From positions 1 through 64,000 of the forward strand of contig NZ_MVQB01000062.1 of NCBI RefSeq assembly GCF_002067035.1: a stretch of DNA of 64,000 nt, in the 5' to 3' direction. The stretch is from Methanoregula sp. PtaB.Bin085 (GTDB lineage: Archaea; Halobacteriota; Methanomicrobia; Methanomicrobiales; Methanospirillaceae). Positions 33,118 through 40,391 of this stretch are shown here, piece after piece. Every line of letters starts with the position of its first letter. Position 1 is the stretch's first letter. The position numbers and the translations under genes were made by a program. Below the pieces are notes generated by a model. That model made no database searches, was not told where the DNA came from, and worked only from the letters and a program-made list of their open reading frames with translations.

Positions 33118-33922
33118 CGTAGCACCAAAAACAACAGAAACAAAAAAGGAGGTTAAGCCTGTGGCAGACAAGATTACAGTAGGTTACACACACCTGAGTG
33201 GGTGTACCGGTTGTACTGTGGCATTAGCAGACAACTATGCCGGATTATTAACACTCCTCGACAAGTATGTCGACCTGAAATACATGCCAACACTTGCAGA
33301 CGCAAGGCATATCCAGAAGGTCGATGTCTCGTTCGTCGAGGGATCAGTCTGTATTAACGACAAACTCGCAGTGGAAGAGATCAAGGAAACCCGTGAAAAG
33401 TCGGCAGTGGTCGTCGCACTCGGCGGCTGTGCCTGCTACGGCAACATCACCCGGTTCTCCCGCGGTGGCCAGCAGAACCAGCCCGGACACGAGGCATACC
33501 TGCCGATTGGAGATCTCATCAAGGTCGACGTGTTTATCCCCGGATGCGCACCGACCCCGCAGCTCATCAGGAACGTTGCCGTCATGGCATACCTGCTTCT
33601 CAAGGGAACCAAGGAACAGAAGGACCTCGCAACTGCATTCCTCAAGCCGCTCATGGCCGCAGCAGCCGAGGGCAACAGCGCGTGCTTCTGCGACCTGATG
33701 ACCAAGGTCATCAACCAGGGCCTGTGCATGGGATGCGGCAGCTGTGCAGCAGCATGCCCGGTCAACGCCATCACCATGGAATATGGCAAGCCCCAGGGAG
33801 AGCGTGACCTGTGCATCAAGTGCGGTGCCTGCTACCACCAGTGCCCGCGCAGCTGGTTCAGCTTTGACGTGGTATCGAACTACGAGGCGATTAACGAGGC
33901 CATCATGGCGGCACTCCAGTGA
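33029..33922 (+). CDS. frhG: F420-reducing hydrogenase, small subunit
   Basis: 297 residues as called. Electron-transfer subunit with the proximal cluster ligands GCTGC, GGCACYG and GCAP, and two ferredoxin clusters (CMGCGSCAAACP and CIKCGACYHQCP). The frame begins at ATG 33029 with GGGGTGGAA before it, giving a Lys/Ala/Pro-rich 44-residue N-terminus (MSFLDRIFGKKNASPAAV). A second start, GTG 33161, is preceded by the perfect SD AAGGAGGT (33146-33153) and begins the canonical ADKITVGYTHLSGCTGC. Either or both starts may be used. Confidence 0.93.
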   Translation: MSFLDRIFGKKNASPAAVPQKPAAAAKSADVAPKTTETKKEVKPVADKITVGYTHLSGCTGCTVALADNYAGLLTLLDKYVDLKYMPTLADARHIQKVDVSFVEGSVCINDKLAVEEIKETREKSAVVVALGGCACYGNITRFSRGGQQNQPGHEAYLPIGDLIKVDVFIPGCAPTPQLIRNVAVMAYLLLKGTKEQKDLATAFLKPLMAAAAEGNSACFCDLMTKVINQGLCMGCGSCAAACPVNAITMEYGKPQGERDLCIKCGACYHQCPRSWFSFDVVSNYEAINEAIMAALQ

Positions 33923-33933
33923 AGGTGATTGAA

Positions 33934-34860
33934 ATGGGAGCAGAACTCGGTATTTACAAATCATGCGTCTCAGCCCGGAGCACCGATAAGGAGATCCTCA
34001 AATTCGCCCAGGATGGCGGCATTGTCTCATCGCTCTTTGCATATGCGCTCGACGCGGGCATCATTGACGGTGCAATCGTTGCAGCAAACAAGGAGTTCGC
34101 GGCAAAGTATCCGGCCAAGTGCATCCAGGACAGCTCGAACTTCGACATGATCGAGCCGTTCAGGCCAATCCCGGCGATCGTCAACACCAAGGCTGAGCTT
34201 CTTGCAGCGGCAGGAACCAAGTACAACATCAGCCCGAACATTGCACTCCTCAAGGAGGCAACCCGCAGCTTCGGTCTTGACAAGATCGGTATCGTCGGCA
34301 CCCCGTGCCAGATGCAGGCAGTCCGCAAGGCACAGCTCTACCCCGTCGGCATGAGGGATGTCGGCGCAAGCATTGCACTCGCAGTCGGTATCTTCTGCAT
34401 GGAGAACTTCCCGTACCAGGGTATCCTCCAGCTTGTTGAAGACCATGCAGCAATGAAGATGGAATCCGTCAAGAAGATGGAGATCGGAAAGGGCAAGTTC
34501 TGGGTCTACGGCAAGCGCGGACAGGTCGTCCAGCTGCCGCTCAAGGTTACCCACAAGTACGAGCAGCCCGGCTGCCACGTCTGCCTTGACTATGTTGCAA
34601 ACCTCGGTGACATCTCCACCGGCTCCGTCGGCAGCCCCGACGGCTGGTCAACTGTGTTTGTCCGCTCCAAGATCGGTGACTCGGTCTGGGCGAAGGCAAT
34701 GGCAGCAGGATGTTTCGAGACCCAGCCTATCGAGAAGGTCAAGCCCGGCCTCGAGCTTGTCACCAAGCTCGCCAACGAGAAGATCTCCAAGAACAAGAAG
34801 ACTCTCGAAGGCCGCGCAACCTTTGGTGTTGGCAAGGCTCTCCGGAACCCCTACATCTAA
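33934..34860 (+). CDS. frhB: F420-reducing hydrogenase, beta subunit (F420 site)
   Basis: 308 residues from ATG 33934, which follows GAAGGTGATTGAA. Flavoprotein with FAD and one Fe-S cluster that reduces F420. Motifs: CVSARSTDKEI near the N-terminus, FAQDGGIVSSLFAYAL, GIVGTPCQMQAVRKAQ, the cysteine-rich PGCHVCLDYVANLGDISTGSVG and AKPLEG-type end. It is the last gene of the operon, and ends beside a T-rich stretch (34861-34870). Confidence 0.95.
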   Translation: MGAELGIYKSCVSARSTDKEILKFAQDGGIVSSLFAYALDAGIIDGAIVAANKEFAAKYPAKCIQDSSNFDMIEPFRPIPAIVNTKAELLAAAGTKYNISPNIALLKEATRSFGLDKIGIVGTPCQMQAVRKAQLYPVGMRDVGASIALAVGIFCMENFPYQGILQLVEDHAAMKMESVKKMEIGKGKFWVYGKRGQVVQLPLKVTHKYEQPGCHVCLDYVANLGDISTGSVGSPDGWSTVFVRSKIGDSVWAKAMAAGCFETQPIEKVKPGLELVTKLANEKISKNKKTLEGRATFGVGKALRNPYI

Positions 34861-35448
34861 TTCTTTTTTCTATGAGGGTCGTAAGACCCGATGTACGAGA
34901 AGATTCATCAGTATCTTCGAATTATCGCAGGTCATGAGACTCGAGAGACGAGAAGAATCCAACGTATTCTTCAAATAAATCCCCTTTTTCCCTGAGCAAG
35001 AGAATTGTTAGGTTTTCACGATAATCGGGTGTAATAGCGAATCAGAGGGAAAGGGCTGCTGCAATGACCTGCAAAACTGCAGGGTCATTTTGATCCCCGA
35101 ACCTTGGTTCTTCTCTTTCTTTGGCGGGATGGCTCACCCACCTGATTGTTCAAAATCTTCCGAGAAAACACCCCTTCACAACAACCGAGGACTTATACCG
35201 TTACCATACCGCTCATCAGGGCAACCTCTCTCCTCATAACGCCATTGCTTCGTGAAAGGGTACTATTCTGAATACGAGGGCAGATACCGAAATTAAAAAG
35301 GTGATTTTTCTGCCAAGAACTGACCATAAACCGCCGGTTGATATACATAACCGGGCGATTTTTCTGGAACTCACGGAATTGGTTTTAACGGGAGAAACCG
35401 GTGAAAAAAGGGTCATTCTTCCTGATCTGGAGGGCAGGATACCAGATA
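34861..35448. other. Intergenic region after frhB with hairpins
   Basis: 588 nt with no convincing gene. Right after frhB come TTCTTTTTT (34861-34869), then three hairpins: GGGTC/GACCC (34876-34889), GAAGAT/ATCTTC (34899-34918) and GAAGAAT/ATTCTTC (34952-34972). The last two lie in an imperfect direct repeat. Farther on is a hairpin AATGACC/GGTCATT with loop AAAC (35064-35090), followed by TTTTG. The stretch 35260-35448 has a protein-like frame described in the findings, perhaps a decayed gene. Confidence 0.5.
35064..35090 (+). terminator. Hairpin followed by T-run
   Basis: AATGACCTGCA, loop AAAC, then TGCAGGGTCATT pairs with one bulged base, followed by TT at the end of the stem. It could terminate frh read-through, but it is 200 nt beyond the stop, so the role is uncertain. 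Confidence 0.35.
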
Positions 35449-35967
35449 TCAAAACAGTCTCCTGCTGGCATCAAGCATCCGGAAAAAATCAGTATTGCCT
35501 GCAGGACCCAGATGGCTGACCATAAGGGAGATCATGACCATCAAAATTACGATGACAATGACGATTGCCAAAAAAACAGCTGCGAGTATGAAAATCACAA
35601 TAATCACCGGTTTCACGGGTCCTGATTCGAGCGTTCCCTCATTCATCTTCCCGGCAACGATATGAGCATCGTACATACTATACATCCAGACAAGAAGTCC
35701 CGGGAGAACAAGAACAAATAATCCGACAACCGTTCCAAACAGAAAAGCAAAACCCTTCAGCGTTTCTCCATTATATATCTGTCCGAGGCCCGGGATTAGA
35801 GATGAGCAGATTACGGCAACCTGCTGGTTTTTTCCGTCTTCATACCGGCTCCTGCCACAAGAGCCCGGTGTGTCGCTTGTATTATCCATCCGGTTTCCAC
35901 ATGAACTACAAAAGTGAGGCTGATTCTCATGCGAAATGTGTCCGCACTTTTGGCAGATTGTATCCAT
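35449..35967 (-). CDS. Zinc-ribbon membrane protein (TM2-like)
   Basis: 172 residues. N-terminal zinc ribbon CQKCGHIS...CSSCGN (residues 5-24). Membrane region with SLIPGLGQIYNGETLKGFAFL, the signature of TM2/DUF5683-type proteins, about residues 56-76, followed by three hydrophobic helices (76-98, 121-150). The C-terminal tail is soluble. This combination of zinc ribbon plus TM2-like helix pair is frequent in archaea; function unknown. The ATG at 35967 has no clear SD. Confidence 0.72.
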   Translation of the reverse strand: MDTICQKCGHISHENQPHFCSSCGNRMDNTSDTPGSCGRSRYEDGKNQQVAVICSSLIPGLGQIYNGETLKGFAFLFGTVVGLFVLVLPGLLVWMYSMYDAHIVAGKMNEGTLESGPVKPVIIVIFILAAVFLAIVIVIVILMVMISLMVSHLGPAGNTDFFRMLDASRRLF

Positions 35968-36118
35968 GATTCTCTGATCTGGTCATTGATTGTTCAGCTA
36001 CAAAGATTCATGCCCCCGGAGTATCCCGTCATTGAAAAACATGAAGGTTGCTGATGAGAGAAAGCGTTTAACAATCCGGAATTAAAAAGACTCTTATCGG
36101 ATTATTGGGTGGAAACCT

Positions 36119-37078
36119 GTGGGTATAGCGTATCGTGGAATTCTGGTATCTATCCTGGTTCTCGCCATCGCTGCAGCGCCGGCTGCAGCTACAGTATATT
36201 TCACGTCAAGTGCCCCGGGAATCATTACCAAGGGAGATCAGTTCACGATAACCGGTACAGGAGCAGCCAATGGTACAATTGGCATATGGATAATCGGAAG
36301 AGATCATTTTGAGATCCTGACAACTTCACCCGATCGTCAGGGAAATTTTACGATGACCATAAAACCGTCAGCTACCGCCGAATATTCCAGTGGCCAGTAT
36401 GTCATCCTCTGCCAGGATCCGGGGACAAATGGCATTCTCGAGATAGAGGGTGGAACAGATGTCAACGGGAACCTTGTTGTTATGAACCGGGGGAAGATCG
36501 TATCGAGGCTTGGATCCCGCCAGGAACTTGGAGGGAATATCCGTATGATAGCCGATCAGATTCAGTCCGCCTCGTCGGATTCCAAAGTCGATGACAACAT
36601 CCAGGCAGAATTTTTCTTTGTAGCTATGCCGAAAATCTATTTCAATGATATCATCCCTGCTTCAGGTTTACAGCTTCCCGACCAGGTTACAGGAGAGCGG
36701 ATCGTCATTACTGGAACGACGAATATCGGGCCTGAAAACATACTCAACGCGGAGATCTGGACCGTGGATCCCCCTGAGATTGTATCGGAAAAAAACGTCC
36801 CCATACTTGCAGGAGAATCCATGAATACCTGGTCATGGGACATCGAGGCACCCGGTCTGCCACCCGGGGATTATAACTTAACGGTCACGTGGGATAAATC
36901 CGTAGATGCGAAGATTTCAGGAACATTCACGGTAAAACATCCTGCTTCTCCTACCACCTCTCTGATGAAACCTGTGGATACACCTCTGCCTCCACAGGAT
37001 GACCTTACATTTCCTGTTTTTGTAGCAAGTACATTAATCGTCCTTGCCATTGTGCTGTATTATGCCGGTAAGGATTAG
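36119..37078 (+). CDS. Exported surface protein with beta domains and C-terminal anchor
   Basis: 319 residues from GTG 36119. Signal peptide to about residue 25 (AAAPAAA). Two extracellular beta domains follow: one beginning TKGDQFTITGTGAANGTIGIWIIG and another (QVTGERIVITGTTNIG) with Asn-rich N-glycosylation sites (NGTI, NFTM, NLTV). A helix at about 298-316 with a lysine after it anchors the C-terminus. The beta repeats resemble those behind DUF3821 in Methanomicrobiales, a relative of the surface protein at position 1. Ligand unknown. Confidence 0.68.
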   Translation: MGIAYRGILVSILVLAIAAAPAAATVYFTSSAPGIITKGDQFTITGTGAANGTIGIWIIGRDHFEILTTSPDRQGNFTMTIKPSATAEYSSGQYVILCQDPGTNGILEIEGGTDVNGNLVVMNRGKIVSRLGSRQELGGNIRMIADQIQSASSDSKVDDNIQAEFFFVAMPKIYFNDIIPASGLQLPDQVTGERIVITGTTNIGPENILNAEIWTVDPPEIVSEKNVPILAGESMNTWSWDIEAPGLPPGDYNLTVTWDKSVDAKISGTFTVKHPASPTTSLMKPVDTPLPPQDDLTFPVFVASTLIVLAIVLYYAGKD

Positions 37079-37164
37079 GACTCTGCAGATTCCGATCGTT
37101 TGAATGATGCATCCTTTCCAAAACACTATACCGCTGAACGACAGAGATCTAATGGAGAAACTGC

Positions 37165-37947
37165 GTGCGGGAGGACTTTTTTTACCAGAAGGGGGATATC
37201 AGAATCCTCAACAATGACGTTTTCACAACCCGGGCTGTCAGTTCCGGCAGCGTGGATCTTGTCATTACATCTCCGCCGTATAATGTCGATATCCCATATA
37301 ATTCTCACAATGACCGGGGTTCCTATGAGGAATATCTTGCCTTCTCAGACCAATGGATGCGCCGGTGCCATGAATGGCTGAAGGATGACGGGAGGCTCTG
37401 CCTGAATATTCCGCTTGACAAGAACAAGGGAGGACAACAGAGCGTTGGAGCTGACCTGACAACGATAGCAAAAAATGCAGGCTTTTCCTATCACTCAACG
37501 ATTATATGGAACGAGGGGAATATTTCCCGCAGGACTGCATGGGGTTCATGGCTCTCTGCCTCTGCACCTTATGTGATAGCACCGGTCGAACTGATCGTTG
37601 TTTTGTACAAGAATTCGTGGAAAAAGACGAGCGGATCCCGGATATCCGACATATCACGCGATGAATTCATGGCATGGACGAACGGGCTCTGGACCTTTAA
37701 TGGCGAGAGAAAGACAAAAATCGGTCATCCGGCACCTTTTCCTGTAGAACTGCCGCTCCGGTGCATGAAACTTTTCTCTTTCATCGGCGATACTGTGCTC
37801 GACCCGTTCATGGGCAGCGGTTCAACCCTCGTTGCTGCCTCGCTCTGTAACCGCAGGGGGATCGGTATAGAGATTGATCCCCGATATTGCAGGATTGCGT
37901 CGGAGCGCATAGAACGCGAGGCCCCGTTGGAAAAACCTGACGAATGA
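37165..37947 (+). CDS. Orphan DNA methyltransferase (SPPY, N4-cytosine type)
   Basis: 260 residues from GTG 37165, preceded by GGAG at 9-12 nt. The catalytic motif IV is VITSPPYNVDIPYN; motif I is LDPFMGSGSTLVAA near the C-terminus, so it is beta class. SPPY is typical of N4-methylcytosine enzymes such as the CTAG methyltransferases of methanogens. The recognition region includes RRTAWGSWLSASAPYVIAP. Its last codons overlap an exonuclease-like gene (37944) by 4 nt; no restriction endonuclease gene is adjacent. The enzyme at 62755-63669 shares the TAWGSW-type region. Confidence 0.88.
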   Translation: MREDFFYQKGDIRILNNDVFTTRAVSSGSVDLVITSPPYNVDIPYNSHNDRGSYEEYLAFSDQWMRRCHEWLKDDGRLCLNIPLDKNKGGQQSVGADLTTIAKNAGFSYHSTIIWNEGNISRRTAWGSWLSASAPYVIAPVELIVVLYKNSWKKTSGSRISDISRDEFMAWTNGLWTFNGERKTKIGHPAPFPVELPLRCMKLFSFIGDTVLDPFMGSGSTLVAASLCNRRGIGIEIDPRYCRIASERIEREAPLEKPDE

Positions 37948-38699
37948 ACACAAGTACGGCATATATCGACATGGAATTTGCCGGGATCTACGGCACACGC
38001 CAGGGCATGCAGATTCCCATCGAGATCGGAGTGGTTATCCACCACCCCGAAAGCGATACTATCACATTCGCCGGAACAGCATTCAGCCGGCCTGTTGATG
38101 TCGAACTCTGGAAGAATGTTACAGATGATCTCGGGAAACGGATCGAGGGACAGCGCAGGGTATTCAACCTTGCATCCCGGGGGCAAACCAAAAATTTTGA
38201 TAAGAAATTTCATCTTGGGGCAGACGGGCAGAGAGAAGCACGCCGGATAATTGCCCTGGTTTTCAAGGATCTCCGTACATTCATGCGAACACTCAACAGA
38301 AAAGATATCGGGACGCTTGCTTTTTTCGCGCGGAGGCGTGAGATGGAAACCTTCAGGGACTGCCGGATCCAGACAGACGGCTTTATTGTCCGCGATCTGC
38401 AGGATGAGATACGATCCCGGTTTCATCTCAGAGAGCATGTTTCCCTTGATCGTGTCTCCCTCATTACGGATATCGGGATTATGAAGACATCGATCCATTC
38501 TGCTCATTTCACCTATACCCTCCCGGAAAAATTCCGTTACCTGATAAAACCACATAAAGCGATCGGCGATGCGGCACGGATCTTTCTTGTTGATCGTGAA
38601 TTATCCCGGTATCCGGAAGAATTCGGGATTCAGCTCACGGGACATCTCCGGGAATATGAGCGCAGAAAGGATTCAGAAAAATCTGCCCCGGACGTTTAA
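37944..38699 (+). CDS. DEDDh exonuclease-like protein partnered with methyltransferase
   Basis: 251 residues. The N-terminus AYIDMEFAGIYG has D9 and E11, the Exo I signature; near the end, IKPHKAIGDAARIFLVD has H204 and D209, the Exo III signature (HxAxxDA). The middle Exo II position shows FFARRREMETF (E133) instead of the usual Asp, as in divergent ERI-1/KapD-like members. It should be a 3'-5' exonuclease on RNA or DNA, provided E133 can replace Asp. The start overlaps the methyltransferase by 4 nt, a coupled pair I have not seen described. Confidence 0.7.
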   Translation: MNTSTAYIDMEFAGIYGTRQGMQIPIEIGVVIHHPESDTITFAGTAFSRPVDVELWKNVTDDLGKRIEGQRRVFNLASRGQTKNFDKKFHLGADGQREARRIIALVFKDLRTFMRTLNRKDIGTLAFFARRREMETFRDCRIQTDGFIVRDLQDEIRSRFHLREHVSLDRVSLITDIGIMKTSIHSAHFTYTLPEKFRYLIKPHKAIGDAARIFLVDRELSRYPEEFGIQLTGHLREYERRKDSEKSAPDV

Positions 38700-38748
38700 A
38701 ACGGGCATTTCTGACCACAAACTATGTCAATCGTCAGGTCACCGTACT

Positions 38749-38979
38749 ATGATTATGCACTACACCATTATCACGGAACCCCACGAAAAAGGCGGTTTTA
38801 CCGCCCGATGCGTGGAAATTCCGGGTGCAACGGGATTCGGGAACACCCAGGGTGAAGCTCTGGCACGGATCCGCGAAGCAATTGAAGTGGTGCGGGAAGC
38901 ACAGAATGCAGAACTGCACAAGACCATTGCAGCTGTTCATTCTGAGATCATCAAGATCGAAGTCGCTGACTCCGCATAA
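38749..38979 (+). CDS. Orphan HicB-like protein
   Basis: 76 residues from ATG 38749 (MIMHYTIITEPHEKGGF). The HicB/UPF0150 fold is visible: YTIITEPHEKGGFTARCVEIPGATG, then GNTQGEALARIREAIEVV. HicB normally neutralises the mRNA-cleaving HicA, but no HicA-like ORF (about 60 aa, with G-S-H) is adjacent. A C-terminal HTH of larger HicB proteins is missing. It may be a solitary protein with another role. An intrinsic terminator follows at 38981. ATG 38755 is an alternative start. Confidence 0.8.
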   Translation: MIMHYTIITEPHEKGGFTARCVEIPGATGFGNTQGEALARIREAIEVVREAQNAELHKTIAAVHSEIIKIEVADSA

Positions 38980-38980
38980 G

Positions 38981-39021
38981 TTTCCCGGTTTTCCCGGGAA
39001 AAGACAATTTTTCTTTTTTTT
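38981..39021 (+). terminator. Terminator after hicB-like gene
   Basis: Perfect stem TTTCCCGG (38981-38988) / CCGGGAAA (38994-39001) with loop TTTTC, followed by a T-rich run (about 39008-39020). It separates the hicB-like gene from the aminotransferase. Confidence 0.65.
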
Positions 39022-39144
39022 CAGCGGAATTGGTTGAATTCCACTGCGCTCAGTCGAACCCCTCATTGTTCTTCTGAAGGAATTGAAACCGGACCATCAC
39101 CATGCGGATATATATTCCGATCCGTTCTATCCGGAACGTAAGAG

Positions 39145-40329
39145 GTGTCAATCCTGCAGTTCCGGTTTGCAGCAAGGCTTTCCCGTGTCCCGGAATCGTT
39201 TCTCGACGAACTGTTCAGGGTATCAGCGGATCCAGCAATCATATCTTTTGCGGGAGGACTTCCCTGTACCGCCCTGATAGATACCGAAGGTATTGCACGG
39301 GCAACGAACGCGGTGCTTGAGGATGATGCAGGTGCTGCACTGCAGTATACGACTACGGATGGTTACCTCCCGCTGCGGGAGTATATCGCACAACGGTACC
39401 GTGCGCGGCTCGGTATCGCGGCAACGGCTGACGAGATCCAGATCGTGAACGGTTCCCAGCAGTGTCTTGACCTGTTTGCGAAAATTTTCCTGAACCCGGG
39501 GGACACTGTGGCTATGGAGCGGCCCGGATATCTCGGGGCCATCGAGGCGTTCTCATTTTACGAACCACGCATCTCTGCAGTCCGCCTGAATGATGATGGT
39601 CTGGATCTGACGGGATTTGCACACATAATATCAGGGGAACATCCCAGGTTCTTTTACGGTATCCCCAATTCCCAGAATCCATCCGGGAGAACATATTCCC
39701 AAGACAACCGGAAAGCTGTTGCTGAAATCCTGGCACCATCCGATACGATCTTTTACGAGGACGATGCGTTCGGAGAGCTGTTCTTTGATGCGAAGCCCCG
39801 CCCGCCAATAAAAAAATATTGTCCGGACCAGACGGTCATCTCCGGTTCCTTTTCCAAGATTATCGCACCGGGAATGCGTATCGGCTGGATACTTGCGCCG
39901 CGCGATATCATACAACAATTCAACATCGCCAAACAGGCAGCAGATCTCCATTCCAATTTCTTCTGCCAGAAGATCCTCCACCGGTACCTGACATCCTGCG
40001 ACATCGACGCCCGGCTCCGCACCATAACATCAGTGTATCAGAGAAAATGCCGGTTGATGTGCGAACTCCTTGATGATCTTCTTCCTGACCTGACTCACAC
40101 GCATCCGGAGGGAGGTATGTTCCTGATGGCGGAACTCCCGCCCGGCCTGTCGTCCCGCAGAATCTTTGAAGAGGGAATCAGGGAACATGTTGCTGTCCTG
40201 CCCGGCCAGCCATTCTATGTTGACGGCGGAGGAAACGATACCATCCGTATGAACTTCTCGTCACCCACTGAGGAACAGATCAGCGAAGGATTGCACCGTC
40301 TTACCCGGGTTGTGAGGGATCTCCAATAG
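39145..40329 (+). CDS. PLP-dependent aminotransferase, fold type I
   Basis: 394 residues from GTG 39145. Aminotransferase of the class I/II group related to 2-aminoadipate/alpha-amino-acid transferases (MocR-associated branch). Motifs: IISFAGGLP at the N-terminus, YTTTDGYLPLREYIAQRY, VNGSQQCLDLFAKIFLNPGD, GIPNSQNPSGRTYS, the PLP Lys in SGSFSKIIAPGMRIGW, and the Arg in IRMNFSS. Substrate cannot be told; alanine, aromatic or aminoadipate are possible. No other genes of a pathway are adjacent. Confidence 0.85.
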   Translation: MSILQFRFAARLSRVPESFLDELFRVSADPAIISFAGGLPCTALIDTEGIARATNAVLEDDAGAALQYTTTDGYLPLREYIAQRYRARLGIAATADEIQIVNGSQQCLDLFAKIFLNPGDTVAMERPGYLGAIEAFSFYEPRISAVRLNDDGLDLTGFAHIISGEHPRFFYGIPNSQNPSGRTYSQDNRKAVAEILAPSDTIFYEDDAFGELFFDAKPRPPIKKYCPDQTVISGSFSKIIAPGMRIGWILAPRDIIQQFNIAKQAADLHSNFFCQKILHRYLTSCDIDARLRTITSVYQRKCRLMCELLDDLLPDLTHTHPEGGMFLMAELPPGLSSRRIFEEGIREHVAVLPGQPFYVDGGGNDTIRMNFSSPTEEQISEGLHRLTRVVRDLQ

Positions 40330-40342
40330 AAACGCAGACTAT

Positions 40343-40352
40343 CCTATAAATA
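40343..40352 (+). promoter_or_regulatory. TATA box of the PEGA protein gene
   Basis: CCTATAAATA lies 40-50 nt before the ATG at 40392. It predicts a leader of about 20 nt, which contains the ribosome binding site GAGGAAGGG. Confidence 0.5.
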
Positions 40353-40391
40353 CGTGTATTTTCTTTATCCTACTATAGAGGAAGGGAATAC

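Noticed and set aside
38569-38748. Upstream extension of the HicB-like frame
   Set aside because: Lies inside the exonuclease gene in a different frame; HicB fold starts at 38749.
37165-39145. Restriction endonuclease beside the methyltransferase
   Set aside because: I looked on both strands within 2 kb for PD-(D/E)xK or HNH motifs and found none.
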